DNA of 64,000 nucleotides from Orthonyx spaldingii (lineage: Eukaryota > Chordata > Aves > Passeriformes > Orthonychidae), in contig VZTJ01000246.1 of NCBI GenBank assembly GCA_013397795.1, forward strand, positions 62,001 to 126,000. Direction: 5' to 3'. Both the position numbers and the translations under genes were made by a program. Each line of letters opens with the position of its first letter. Position 1 is the stretch's first letter. The notes below the pieces were generated by a model, which saw only the letters and a list, made by a program, of their open reading frames with translations, searched no databases and had not been told where the DNA came from. This document shows positions 12,801 to 27,800 of this stretch, piece after piece.

Positions 12801-15800
12801 GCATTAACTGTCCCTCCCAGTGACAGGCAGATGACATTACTGGATCCCCAATACATTACTGTCCATTGGATTAAAATCCTTAAGAGAAATTATGCCTTTG
12901 AGCTTCCACAAATGGGAAGAAAGTGTTACATTTCAAGTGCCTTTTGGACTTAATTTACATGGTGTGTTAAATAAAATGAAGCATTCCTGCCAAGATCTCT
13001 ATTGGTCCCCAGATGATGTGATGATTAATATGTTGGGTGTGAGCTGTAGGTGATGGCAAACACTCATCTGCAGACAGAACTAGGAAACACCTGGACAGAA
13101 GGACTGCACCAGAAGACTTCAGTCTTTCAACCAGTCATTAGAAGGAGCGTTGCGGGAAGGCATCAATTGTTCTTTCTTGCACTGGGGGATAAGATTTATC
13201 AGAGAAGCTCAAGGAGCTACAAAGGGAAAATCTTCAGCCAGCACAAATGCAGAAAACTCACACTTGAGCCTCATACATCATCTTTAACACGTCTGATCAT
13301 GTCCAGCTGTTATAACATGCAGAGCACTTATCACTCACACATCTCAGTCTCCTGCAATACTTTTCACTGCACAAGCACCTCGGGATAGGTGAAGGAGGGA
13401 AAAGAAGGGAGCCTGCATTCCTACACAGGAATTTCAATGCTTTGGGAAGTGTAAATTAGAGCATTACCACTAGTCTGACAGTAAGTTTGCTAATAAATGT
13501 GTAGCAACATATCTAATTGCATAACGAGAGATTAAATGATTATGACAGTCTTTGAAATGGGGAGAATAAAGGGAAGAGAAAGTTAATGTAAGGGAGAGTT
13601 CTGGTAACACAGCAAACTAGTTGCAATTTTGAAACTTTGATAAATTTATAAAAGCCAGCTGCTCTAGATTCCACTGTAGTGGAATCTACAAAGTTTGTTC
13701 TAATACTGAGTGTTAGTTCCAAGTTGCTTCTAAAAATTATTTAAAGATGTAGGACCCACTATCTTAAAAACACAAGCTTTTCACATTTCTAGGCAACACT
13801 CAGCAGCAGAAGCATCAGCCAAGACATGACTGGGAAACAAGTACAGCAACATCATTTGATTAAATCTACCTTACCTTTAAAGTTGTACAGGAGGGGAATT
13901 CAAAGAGCAGTTTTTTCTACAGTTGCAACAAAACTTACAGAATACTCAAACAGAAGTGCTGAAGCTCTAGTGGGACTATGACGAGTTGATAACTATATAG
14001 TATGCTATTTAATCACAGTTTAGGTTCTCAATGAGTTACATTCAGATAAGTTTGTTGGTTTTTTTTACCACATGTGAATACTTAAAAGTCACTTAGCAAT
14101 GATTTTTATTTTCTTCTGTTCATAAATCCTTGGCAGTATTGGGTGCTGGTACTTAACAATCCCTTCTGCAAGTTTGAGGGTGGGCGGGAGGAAGCAGGAA
14201 GGGGAGGGCACTGGACTTTCAAAACAGGAGTTTAGGTGAGCAAGACTGGTCTCACTAGTCTCCCAAAACCTCTTCTGCAGCTGGTAGAGCCTGGCTGTTT
14301 AGAGGACTCTTCAGAGCAGAAGTCCAACCAAGATGCTCCAAGTAGCCCTAAGGAATGGTACCTCTGTCCCTAAGTTATGGAACACTACAGAGGCATTTTA
14401 TGTCCTAAATCAGACAGAAGCAATATATTTATAACTAAATTCACTAAAAAAAGAGGTCAGCTCTTATGGAATCTAAACCTACAACTCACAGACAAACTCA
14501 TCAACCAGTTTTTAAAAGAATCCTCTAAGTTGAGAAAGACAAAACAAAATGAGACTATAGTAAGATCTGACCTCTCTTACTCTCTTTTTACTAAATAAAT
14601 ATGAAAACATCCCATTTTAAACATTTTTTTAAAAAAATGTGAATCTGTTTCTCAAATAGTTCCAAGCAGATATGCATTTACCACTGTCATTTAGATAACC
14701 TGGTTGAGGATTCACACAGAACCCATTACTAATGCAGGGATAGCAGCAAGGACAATGTTAAGGAGTTTAAGGATGTGAAATTGCTAAAATTTGGTCAGAA
14801 AATACGTCTACTGCATGATCTTGCTTTCTTTATTCTTTTTCTTCTGTATTGGGCACGAAATACTGACAGAGCAACTGTCATAGAAAGTGAGACTGAGGTG
14901 ATGAAGGACCAGTTACAGTTCATCTGTGTTCAAGAAAACCCCAAAACACACAAATCCATACATCCAGAGCAATACATTCATTTGTCTGGCTACTAGTCAC
15001 AGCACTGGCTTTCTCCAAAAACAGGAAGGAAAGACTTTTCCAAAAGAGATGGATGTGTTCTGAAGTAAACCTCTTAATGTCCCATGTGTTGTATGGGTCC
15101 TACGACTATTTAAATGCTTGCAAAAAAAGACAAGTTGGGATTTTAAATCAACCACTTGTATATCCAAGGAGACCAGAAACAGAAGAACATTTAAAAAATG
15201 AGGAGGCTCTTATCAGAATTACCTTCTAGTTATTCCCTATTCCTCCCACCTATGCCACATTCTGGTTCTACATTTGAAAAGAATGGTAAGCATGTAAACG
15301 TAAAAAAAGATAGTATCCTAAAAGAAAACTTAATTCTAGCAGGCAAAAACCCAAACCTCTTTTTTATAAAAGCCTAATCTTGTTGCTATAAAGAAATGTA
15401 GAAGCAGTCACACACATTTGCAGAGAAAATTCCTTCCCTGAAAATCTCTCAAAAGCAATTTTTCTTCTTACTTATTTTTTCTTTTTAAACCATAGTGGTA
15501 ATATTCCGTTAGCATTTTAGGTACAGTGGAAAAGTTGTGGTTACAGTTATAACCACATTGAGCATTGCAACAATATTTGGGTAGCCATAGCTTTCTATAT
15601 GTAAGCCTATTGACTGGGTTCTGATCTACACACCCATGTCTCACAATAAAAGATTGAATCACATTATGTTACTGAGTCATTGCTGTCAATGACAATCATG
15701 ATGGACTACTTACCAATAGCATAGAGGGCCAGAAGAGCACTTCAGAAAAGCATCAATTCTTCAGCATTGCTTTACAGCGATAAAAACAAAGCTCTTCACA

Positions 15801-18800
15801 GAGTTCCTAAGAGCACTTTGGCAAGGTTAATAAAAGGGTTCATGGCATTATGGAATATGGTTGAGTTATGAAGCAGATTCTAGGACAAAACACTTGAATT
15901 ATTATCTGTTAAGCCATCTGTATCAAATTGCTGTCTGAATTCACTTTCTAGAAAGCTTGCATGCAGATAATAAACGTTTATCTGTAATATATGAAGGCAC
16001 AGATACACAATATTTATATATTGCTATAGATAAAGGTGTATATTTAACATATATACCTTTTTATATAACCATAGTAGTAAATATACTAAGATGTAAGTTT
16101 GTACTTACACACTAAATATAAACATATGCTCTCTCAACATACAAAAACCACCCCAAACTTACTTGAAGTAACAGAAACACATTCTGACCATGTGTTTTTT
16201 AAGTAAAAAACACTTTCATTATGCTCCAGAAGCATAAAATACAAAATTGGAAAAAAAAAGAAAGAATGCAGAAATAGAACATTGTTTTTATTTATAATTA
16301 TTTACTGTGGTATAACATTTTAGGATAGTTTTAAAGCTCGTTTGGCTGAGTTGGATTCTAAAGATGTATTTGTATTGAAGCAAGCCAAGAAACAGGACCC
16401 TTGCAAGGCTTTAAGATTACAGTTCCTTGTCTCAAAGGTGTTGATGGAGCGAGGGAGAATGAAGATTTCAGCTGGCTTACCAAAGAAGAGGAGACTGTAC
16501 TCTTCCTTGTGGATCACCCTTCCAACATACAAAACACAACTAAGGGGTTAGAAACAACTCTTAACTTGCCCCAATTGACACTCATGGAACCTTGAATGGA
16601 AAGATATGCTCTGGAACATAACTGAGGGGCAACTAAAGGACCTCAACTTCTCCTTGCCTTCAGTGGACTCTGCACTAAGTCTCAAGAATGCTTACAAAAA
16701 TCCAGGTGTGTAAAAGTCAGCCTCCAAATGTTCTTTCAAAATGTGTTTCTCTGGTTCAGCTGTGTGCCTGTGACAGTCTCTCCCCCAGTTGTGCGGGCAC
16801 AATTTGAGCAGTTATGTACACATTTGTGAGCTTAATGTCAGTCCCCACACTGAGCCCACAGGGAAATAAAGGAGACTTTCTACAGCCACAGTGAACTTTA
16901 ATCCACACCATGCAAGCAACAGTTATGTGCTTTTTGTGCTAAAGATGCCAGGTATGCATATGAAGTTGCTCCTAGTCTCAAAATTAAACATCACAGGACC
17001 TTTACCAAGTTAACAAAAATCAGTAATGAAGCCTCCAGTACCTAGAGAGCTGTGTTCTTCAAGATATTCTATCCCAGGTAACACCAGGGAGGTTGGGGGT
17101 ATTTTTTTAATTTTGGTTTTAGTTGTATTTGTTTGGGGGGTTGTTTGTTTGTCTCTGTCTGTTGAAATACTCCTTATTTGGGGGATGGCAGACATGTTAC
17201 AACTACTGGGTATCCTGTGGTATTGCATCAGCTAGTGGGAACCCACAGTTCATCCCAGCAAGCTCTGCTCTAAAGAAGTATGGGAAGGGGCAGGGTAAGA
17301 TGTATTAGAAGATGTTTCACCATGCTACTACCTCTGAATCCAAAATATTTTTCCACTGTGAGAGACTGCCCTCTCAACAGCATAGCTCTCTTTAAAGTGT
17401 AGTCTAAGCATTTAATCAATGAGTGTTTAATCAAGCTTTTAAATATTAAAGTTGAACTAATATATTAAGCTCAACAATATTTCCCATAACATTTATAATG
17501 TGATTTCCTTAATGATTTTAGTTTCTAGCAAGCTCCTTTAAAGCCCTTTCACTGAGCTAGAGCACATGATTTCATTCACACTTTAAAAGCTTTTCCTATG
17601 CATGTTTTTCAAAGCTGATTTGTCTGATTAGAGATATGAACGATATCTAAATCCTGTGCATTATTCATTACTACAAACTATGAAGTATCATTCAGGGGTT
17701 AACACAACTATCTGCTAAACTGCAAAACAGCTCTTGTCAATAATGAAACCAAATAAAGTAAAATACACTTGCATGTTCTCTTTTTATTGAGATTAAAACA
17801 AATTTGGTATATCTAATGACACATAAAACTACTTAAGCTGTATCAGAAACAGTTCTTGCTTTAAACCTTTTTTCCCCCTTTATTCCCCTTTATTAACAGT
17901 CTATACAGAGTGCATGCACTGTATTCACTTGAGATCCATCTATATGCTTCTGCACAGGATAAATCAAACCATAAAATATTAGCAGGATCTGGATTTTGTA
18001 TTCAAATGGCTGATTCGCCAGCAAAACAACATCTCTTTCTTCCTGTATACTCCATTTTTGTTTTCCTTAAAACAACTCAGAAAAAATGGGCATCTAAAAA
18101 TATGGTACATGCCACAAATCCCTCAGACAGCTCATATAGTGACAGTTGCAGAGAACAGAGTTCTGTTGAAAGAATAGAGAGAAATAGATTTAAATGGAGG
18201 CAGTGAATCAAAAAACCCTGCCTTCAGCTCAATGCCAATAAAACCCAGAATCACTCAGTTTCTTTGGATTGTTTGCTATTTATTTTCTTTTCTTTTATGT
18301 GGTTAATATTTTAGGAAATTGTTGGGTTCCCCCCCCCCCCCTTTTTTTGTCACCACAGACACTCCCTTTAGGCAACCGTGCATCAACAATCCTCCCACGT
18401 TCAAAGTCGGCTACATCTGTTGCTCTATCCCATTGTTGAAAATTCCTGCCTTAATCCTATTTGACTTTATTCATCCAAAGGTCATCCTGAATTCAACAAA
18501 TGGAGGAGCAATAGCAGGCACACTGTTGAACACGGCTAAAAAACGCCGTTGTAGAACCTGCAGCTAGTGTGCCAGCACTATCGCACAAGTACTTGCTTTA
18601 TTATGCAGCCTCTTGTCACCAGAACTCTGTTGTAGTATGAACTGGCAACATATTTCTCCCTGCAGCTCAGGAATACAACATTTTCCTTCTAATTGCTTGA
18701 TTTTCTCTCCATTTAAATGGTTTGTGCTTAACTTGCATTTGGTGGTGGGTATGACTGCAACATACACATAGAATACCTGAGTGTTTCACATGCCCTAAGG

Positions 18801-21800
18801 CTTGGCTTCTGGCACCTATGGCTTCCCTTTTTCTCCTGCATTTTACCTCTGAGTATATCTAGCTTCACAAATCTATTTCATTAGCTAGCCCACCTAAAAC
18901 TAATGGTGATCACTATTTTAAAGAAATTAGGCAAAATGCTATCTAAAAGTACTTCTACAAAGCAGGGTAGAACAGCTAATACAAACACTTCATTTTAGAG
19001 CCATCACTGCACTGTAGATTTGCTTACAAATGCCATCTATTTTGGTTTTAGACTTATTTTTCTTTCCCAGCAACAAAAAACATTCTGGCTGAGACCTGTG
19101 ATTTATTCCTATGCTTAAGTATCTGACCCAAACCAAAGTACATTTAGCAGGAACAGTGAATTAGTAAGCAAACCAAAGTTAACTATCAGATTGATTTATG
19201 AAAGGAAGATAATTATTTTTGTAATATGTCCAGAACTCATCATGACAGAAGCAAAGGAATATTTATTCATGCACATTTTATTTCCAATTTGAGGTGCTTG
19301 CCAACCACAACCCATCCCTCAGGCAAGCAGAAAACCAGGCACATTGTTAATGTGCTCCTTCCACGGAGCGCTGCACCAGGGCCATGGATGGGCCATGGAT
19401 GGCAGAGAGAGCACCGAGGACCTTATCTAAACCAGCCCCAGCATAAAACTCGAAGTAACAGCTGAAAGTTAAATGATGCAATGTCAACTTCTATAAATTG
19501 TGCTGAGGACCTTGTTAGGTGCAAGGGAACACTGGAAAGAACCAATTTTCAATTTAAAAGCTGTCCTGTACTCTGCTTGTGTGGCTCTTGTTAAGGAACC
19601 TGATCATGAGGTATCAAAACTGTACAGAAAAAGACTTTATCAGGTTTTTGCTCCAAAGATTTTGAATATTTTTGTTTTGATGATGGTTTAAAAAGGTCTT
19701 AGGAGAGGTGCTCCTTCTTTCTTCTACCTTTTAAATAGCAAAGCTTGGACTAAACATGAGTCTGTGAAGCCCAGCATGAGAATCAAACCTCCCTTTGAAA
19801 AGGTTAACACAAACCACAAGCAGGTGGCCTTCCAGCACCTACATCAGGAGGCCATGGCCTTGTGCCATCTGTCTGCCTCCCTTCAGCTCCCTTCTGCTGG
19901 AGAAATGAAGGCAAATAACCTACAGGAAATAAAATAAAAGGCACCCCTTGGGAATAAAGATTTTCAGATGACATCTCCCAGAAGCTAGCCTAGATGTCAC
20001 TAGAGCTGACCCAATGCAGTTGTCATTCAGATGTTTGGGCAGGCCAGGACTGCTCCAGCTGCCCAGCCGGTGGCTGTGTCTAATGCCCTTGTCCTCTGGG
20101 AGAGAAACCAAACTCTGCCATGGAAGCCTTGACATTTAGGAACTACAGCACTCCAGAAACCCCAATGTTCCTGACACGTCCTAACTTCTTCCTTGCATTT
20201 ATGCACCTCAGCGGTATTTTAAGGATAGGTTTCAGGCAAATGTCTTTGGGACCTCCATGAGGAGATGAGTCCCCTCCCAATCCTGCAGAAATGGATGCAA
20301 TGGGAGACTTGTCTCAAAGGCAACGCAGAACTTGGCTCACAGTTCTCCCCTCTGGAGATCCCCCATTGTTCCTGTTTCCATCTCCCTCTCTCTCTCCTGG
20401 GACTTCAAGCATTTCATTCACCTCCTAATGCCCAGAAGTTAGAGCCCAGAAAAGGCAGCATGGGTGTTCCCACAACCTAAAGGCCTTCTCCTCTCCCCTG
20501 ATCTCAGCACCTTCAAGATGTTCCTGAATCAGGATAGGAGTCTTATTGGCCAGCATTGCACATGTGGGTAAGACAGACTGTTGAGCACTTCATTCAAAGA
20601 AAAGGGTAGTTTTATATAAATCATCACATATATTTATATGGGAAAAATGAAAGAAATTCTTGTGTTGGTGTCATTTTTGAAAAAAAATATGAAATATGTA
20701 TTTTTTGTTACAGTTTGCCTACATACAATGGTGGGTGCTGGCATTTTAATGGCACATAGCAACAGTATGTCACACAACATATCTGTTGGCTTTTCCAGTT
20801 TCTACCAGAGATGGATTTTCTTCTGATAGAATACAGCACAATCTTAAACTTCCAAGATGAAATAAAACATATGAAATTACTGCAACTGTGTACATAAAGA
20901 GTGTATTTTTCCACAACAACTGAAGTAATATTTTACGACAACAAATCTGAGTACTGTAATTTGTAAAATGCAAGTTAAATTTAAAATATGAAAAGTGAGG
21001 CCTGGAATGTCACAACACTGGTGCAGTTACCAAACCTTACTTGCACAGACATTTTGCAGAAGTGCTAACTGGTGCAACCCAGAACTGCTGCAGGCACTGA
21101 CAAAGTTTCCATCCATTTCAGCAGGAGCTACATTGCACCAATAATGCACAAGTATCTTAAAGAGCAATTATGAAAACGACAGAAGCAGTCAAGAATTTAT
21201 CAACCTGAACATTATGTATATTAATTTGCAATGAAAAATATTTTTCTAGGACAGCTCTGGAGACCTGTTGTCTGCATCCCCACTACCAATAAGGGCCTAA
21301 AGAAGAAACAGCCAAACACTTAAGTAGCAGCACCTAAAGTTGCCAAATCAAGTGTTCAAAGATTATGGCTACAAATACATTTTTAGTAATACCCTTTGTA
21401 TAATAGCATATATATATTTTTGAAGAAAAACTGAGGTCTGCAAAAAAACCACCTCCAAATTACTGTAAACTCATGCTTTTGAATCCTCAGTGTGAGTCAC
21501 CTAAAGCCTGACCTTACAGAGAACTGTTTGTTTTATGATAGTTCATGTGACATAAAACAGCACTCTCTCAGCTGCATGGCACTACAGTCAAGCCAATAGC
21601 TCTGCTAATTTATCCAAGTTGGATGAAGCTGTGAACTTGAGAAAAAAAACCCCAAAAAACCAACAAACTACCACAGTTCAAAATCTGGTTCAAGAGACTA
21701 GCTTAGCAACACACATAAGGAATTCAGACAGAGGGAAGGATCCCATTCACTGCTCCTGGACAGCACTCAATTGTCACAGACAGCAGTGCCTTTTGCTGGC

Positions 21801-24800
21801 CCTTGGCTCAGCACTCCGCTTGGAATGGCTCCCTGAGGAACAGCACATACAGTGTGGCAGGACTCACCATGTGAGGACATGCTTCCATCTACAAGGAGAG
21901 AAGTAAGGGGCTGAGGATGGAAGCAGCTCAGCTCTGCCTCCAGTCCTGGGCATAAATCCTGCTACAAGAACATTTGGGCAAATTACTGAGGGTTTTAACC
22001 CTCAAAATCTGAAGGAAGCATCTCTCTTAGAGATAATGTGACTACAGAACACCACCTAAACCTTTCTGAAAGCATGGGCACAAGATTCTTCAGTCAGAAG
22101 GGCAAAAAGCCACACATAGGACAGGGAAGGGCTTGGTTTCGTCTGTAGTCTTGATGTCCAACAGTGGGTTCCTGTTGGCACCAGTCATGGGAATAATATG
22201 AAGGCAACATAGTCAAGTTCACAAACACCATTTAAAAGTCATGAAAACAGTAATAAGAAATTACTTAACTATTGGATTAAAAAATGAAGCCTCTTTTATT
22301 CTTTAACACTTGAAAAGCTGCAAGTTGAATGACTTGTCTGTGCTTCCATATGATTATCTCACTATCTCTCTGTTCATATTATATGTGTAGTTTGTCTTTC
22401 TTCCTGTTAAAAGAAAAAATGTCTTTGGGCTGCATGCAAAGGTGCATTTTCTCAGAATGCCCTTTTTTTTTTTTTTNNNNNNNNNNNNNNNNNNNNNNNN
22501 NNNNNNNNNNNNNNNNNNNNNNCATAATAATCGACATTTTCCAATTCTATCCAGTACCTTCCAAGACTTCCTTGGGCTTGAACCATCTGTCTACATAGAG
22601 AGTGAAAACGACATCATAAAAAGGAACTGTACAATTCCTCTGCAGAAAATGTGAAGATGAAAAGGAGCAAAATCATTAAAGATGTTCCAGAGAGATGGGA
22701 AGTCCTTATGTGAATGGACAACTGGAGATACTTTTGACACCAAGAGACAGTGAGTAATCTACATCTTCCATTTGGAGTTTACTGTCATTGCTCCACTTGG
22801 TTGCATTTCTGCACCTGTGTTTTAGGATGAAGTCTTCCTAATTTTTGGTCACATAAGGTTGATAAACTTGAGGTAAATAAAAGTGGAGAAAACAAGCAAC
22901 TGGAGACTTTAGAATCTCTGATATCTTGGGAACTGTGCCTAGTGCTATATGGAATGTCACTTCTCCCCCTTCCACTAAACCTGTGTGCTTTGTACTCTAA
23001 GCATTTATTCTGACTTATATAAGTGCGAAGGAGGAAAAAAAATTAAAAATTACAGGTTTCTTCTTGTTCCGTTGAGAAATATCTGAGAACTTCTCTTCTT
23101 TCATAAGGAAGTCATTTGTACCTCCTTTGCTGTTTGAAGGACAAACTGTCTATCAGGCAGAAATCTTTCTGAACAGTTTGAACAGAAGCATTGCAGATAC
23201 ACAAGGTTACTAGATGGAGATGGGCTATTACATATCATGCAGAAAAAGTATTCTGTATTTCCTATAAATGGTTCATTAGAGCTTAAATCAGCTAGCTTGC
23301 CTGGCATGAGAGAGCAGGTTATCCCTTGGCATGCAAAACAATTAATTTTAGTTTTAAAATGAGAGACAGAGAGAGCTTTAACAATGATGGTACGAAACAG
23401 AGATGTTACTATTGACTTTGGACTATTATGTGAATGTGTATTCTACTTTTCCACGAACTTAAAAGGTCATCACAAGCTTTTGTCTAAAAGCACCAAAACC
23501 AATTCCTGTGTTTTCACGATTACCAGCAACACCATGACCTTCATAAAGGAGAGAATGGTGCATACAGTAATGACAGTCTTAAGCTGATTTATCATCCTGT
23601 CCTGGTGCCATACACTTTCATCAGTTGCAAGGCATAACTAAAAATCCATTCAAGGTAAAGTTCAAAAAGCATCCTGTGGTCTGATATCAATTGTATGTCT
23701 GTTAACATAATTGTGTATTGCCAGAGAAACATCTATCCCCAGTAAGGAGTGCAGGAGTTTCATTTACTAAGAGATCCTGGACAGGCAGCTGTGAGATGGA
23801 GCCCTGAGAGCTCCCAAAGCCCAGGCCTGCAGCTCGTCAGCCTGCAGCAGTTACTCTGTAAGGCATGTGTTTAACCAAGACAGGCTTCCAGACCTTGAAG
23901 ACAGGAGAAATGATGTGAGACCAAGCTGGATTCAGCAAACATAACGTATCTCCTTCCAGTAGGTTAACGGTGACGACTGAAACCTGGTGGAACAATGAGG
24001 CATCAACATGAGCTTTGGCTAAAATCTGGCAATAAACTGAACAGACCAAATCACAAGAAAAGCCTCTCTCTGAACTGTTTTCTGAAAGTGAAGGGCATAT
24101 GCTATCCTTCAAAGGAGTCAGTGAGTAATGTCAATCCAGTGCAAGAACTATGTTCTTTTAGCATTTAAAAATAACACTACAGTTGAGGATGCTTACCTGT
24201 TTCCTCCTGTTCCTTGGTAAATAATTCTTTACCTCCTACATAAATTCAGTAGCATTTCTGCCCCCTCATTCTCACAAAGACAATAAAATCCTTGATTGTA
24301 CAGAGACACATTGCTTTAGCTTCTCTACCATGAGATCCAATTGCCAGTTCTGGGACTGATCTTCTTTCAAATAAATTCAACATAATGCAGAGAAGAGAAG
24401 AAATGCTGAAACTGACTGAGACTTCACCCATTTGAAGTTCATATGTATAATTTGTAATCAGCTATAGCAAATGATGAGCACTGATATGCGTGCTATGTAC
24501 TAGTCTGATACCACATTTTGAGCCTGAGACCACATTTTTTTTCCACAAAGTCAACAAGTGGGGGAAATTTAAAGTCTCTAGCACCTCTGTGAAAGGCAGA
24601 ACCTGGTTATTCAAACCATGTAAAGAACTGTAACACATATATGACAGTAACAAGCCCAACATAGCTTCAGTTGGGCTTGAAAGCACTGTACCAGTTTGAT
24701 GGCTGAAGAGCTTAATTACAGCTGTGCACTTTGTCACACTCACCTAAATAGAGTCAGCATACCATAGTTTTCAAGTCATTTGAGATGATTAACTGTGGGA

Positions 24801-27800
24801 TAACTCTGGATCTCTCTCTGATGACTCAGACTAGTTTGGAGGAGATACACAAAACAGGAGAGAATTAAGATATTCCTTTAGGAAGAGTGAATAGATAAAA
24901 AAATTTGAAAGCAAAGCTTCCTCCAAACTCAGGTATGGTAAATACTGAGCTAATACTGTGGGCAGAAGTGCTGGCTGGACCCTATGGAGTGTTAGACTCT
25001 GCCTTATCTAAGACAGATAAGACTCTTCCTCACCTATACAGGTGGCAGGGGGATCTCCAAGTGACCAAAAGGGTGCTCAAGGGGAAGACGTTGAAGAGGT
25101 TTGGAAAGGGTTTGCTGCTACAGGTAACTGACTGCTCATCACTTAATAAACTTGCTGATGCGTAGATTGCAATGACAGCATTTGTGTTTTTTGGATTCAG
25201 CCAATGTGATGAGCGCCACTAGCATTTGAAGGAAAAATGAGCACCAAATACTCTGTCAAAGATTTGCAGAGGAGCTTTTGGAATATTTTTCCTTAAACTC
25301 TGAAGTTATAATATTAATGCTGTGTTTGTGTAGTTTAAAGACTAGCATTTCTGCTCCACAGACATTTCCTATGACAACAGCCAAGACAGGGAATTGAACC
25401 TGCTGAAACCACTTAGTCTCTGGTATAACTCCCAAAACTTTCTGTGCACAGCAAACTTGGACAAAACACTGAATAAGATACATTATTTAACCTCTCTTTA
25501 GCTAAGTTTACCTCTATAGGACAATTCCCCTACATAAGGGCACGTACTAAGTTCATATTTGTATAGTGCCTGTACCTTTGGATGGAAGTTTTTCTGGAGT
25601 TGCTAAACATTGTCTCTATTATTGAGCAATAAACCAGTCATTTCTGCCAACACTCCAAGTCCCACCTGGGCACTATTTTGTCCTCTGCTCTGAGAAAACT
25701 GTTTCTTTTCTTTTAAATGCCAGTACTTCTCCAAATTTCAAAAAGCATTCCAAGTAAAGTGCTTTTGATCTGAGTGCAAAACAACTCAGGCATAGAAAAA
25801 AGACTCTGCTTACAGAAAGCTTTCTGCATTGTAAGTGACCGTACAATATTTTAACACACTCACTCAACAATACTTTCCACTGTAATATAATGAACCAAGA
25901 CACTGCACCTGCTTTGGAGCCTTCCCTAACATCTCCTATCCTCCAAAATCCTGTTAAAAAATAAATTAAAGCTTTCCTATGAAAGAGCATGTGAGCACAG
26001 AGCTCCACTTTCCCTCCTGGCCCTAATGAATATCAGAGTTTTAGCACATGGACCTCTGCTGATCTCAGCTGTGCCTCAGGGTCAGTGGCGGAAAGGTGGG
26101 CTGCAAGCAGGCAGGTACCAAAATATTCACCAAGTAACAAAGCACAGAAGAGCAGGAGCTACCTGACTGTCCGTAATAGCACAGTCTTCTCAGCAAATTC
26201 AGTCCTGAATCTTTTCTTAATCAATTCCACCTTTCAGACACTCTAAAGCTTCATCTAGGGTAGATAATAACTACAACAACCAAACTCAGTAGTAACATGT
26301 TATTTCAGCACAGCGAAGACACGTAGGAAGAAGAGAGACACATTTCCTTGGATGCATATCTCTCAAACACCTCTCAAACAATGAGCAAGGCAGGCACAAT
26401 TTCCACCAAGTAACCTGATAAAAATCTCCATAGATGTCTTTTCACAGCCTGGTAGTACCAGAAAGCTTTGCTTTGGCCATTTTGCTTTGATCCAAGGGCC
26501 AGACTCCACCAGAAATCAAATAATCTGTCATATTTCATGCAGAAACTTGTGCAGCAACTCCAGCTAACAGGACTGAATCCCATTTCAGAGCATTATAAAA
26601 CTGCTGTGCTTTGATTTCATATATCCCTGGTTGTGGTTTTGCATATGAAGAGTAACTTGTGAAATGTACTTGTGGTCTTACTCCACTGTTTTCTTTTGCA
26701 GTGAGCAGACACAGATTAGATTTCTGGTCTCATACTCCTTAGCCTGAGTGAGTGGTAAAATGACAACAAGATCAGAGCCTGAGTGGACAAGGACATGTCA
26801 GCAATCTGGCTGAGTAATTATGCAATGAAATTATAGGTATGACAAGTAGTTTCACTCAATTCTGAAATTAAAGTACAGCAGCTCTGATTCAAGGCAAACC
26901 AGATGACAATGTGCATACATTGGGCAAGACACACTGGAAGGAAGGCATTCTGTCCTCATTTTCCTACCTTTAAAACAATATATGACATTCATTTCTAAGA
27001 AAGGTCCATTCACTTGTACTATTAAATGCTTATTTTGTTTAAAGAAAAAGCACAAGTGGTGCTAGCTGCTGAAACACTGGAGTTGAAATCCACACTGGCA
27101 GAAGCTGGCTGGTGTAATAAAAAACCCACACCTCACATTACCTCCTCCACTGAAATTAACTCTGATTTTCCTGTGAAAAACATAAATGGATGTGAATATG
27201 TAAGTATGCTCAGTCTGGAAATTCCTGACAAACAGTTAACCTGATTTAAAGTAGACTTTTTTTTAATTACTTCAACACAGCTATGGAATTGGACATATAT
27301 AAATCCCAATACAAACAACCAGTATCCAGTACTAAGCTTTTAAAACCCAGATTTATGACAGAAATGTGGAGACAGACTCTTCAACAGGGGCAAGGCTTAG
27401 CAGCATTAAAATAGATCAGGACAAAGCACTGTTCAACATGATTTTCTTCCTTCTTGATGGCATATCCAGCTGTCCTGTAATACTGTTTACTGGAAGACTC
27501 TTTTCTTTGAAACTGCAGTTGCTGTTAGTGTTGCCATTAAATCCTTAAAGAAAAAATACAAGCTCCTACTGTTGCACCCTCCTTATGAACCAAGTGAATA
27601 GAGACAAGCCAACATCTTATTAAGTACGAGCAAAGCTTCTAAGATGCCTGCAGAAATAAATAGGATGTTTACAATGCACAGAAAGGCACTGTTATGAACA
27701 ATGACAAAATTTTGGTATGAAAGGCTTACCTTAGGAGAGGAAGAAAGCTCCCTCGATGCAGGAACTGCTGACATGTTCTCACCCATGCCCATCTCTGTCT

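Larger units (their letters stand above)
1655..27729 (-). other. EHBP1: EHBP1 intron, about 26 kb
   Basis: The largest intron of the window, between the Pro-rich linker exon and the CH-domain exons. It holds a decayed CR1-type LINE (about 9470-10340), a TG microsatellite (4205-4222), a C/T homopolymer (18329-18348), two short perfect inverted repeats (13665-13688, 14621-14640), a single-N join (10210) and a 46-N gap (22477-22522). No exon, tRNA or further gene could be supported. The open frames here are short and lack splice signals. Confidence 0.9.

Noticed and set aside
14621..14640. 20-bp palindrome as a hairpin terminator
   Set aside because: It is a T7/A7 low-complexity palindrome in a vertebrate intron; chance is the simplest explanation.
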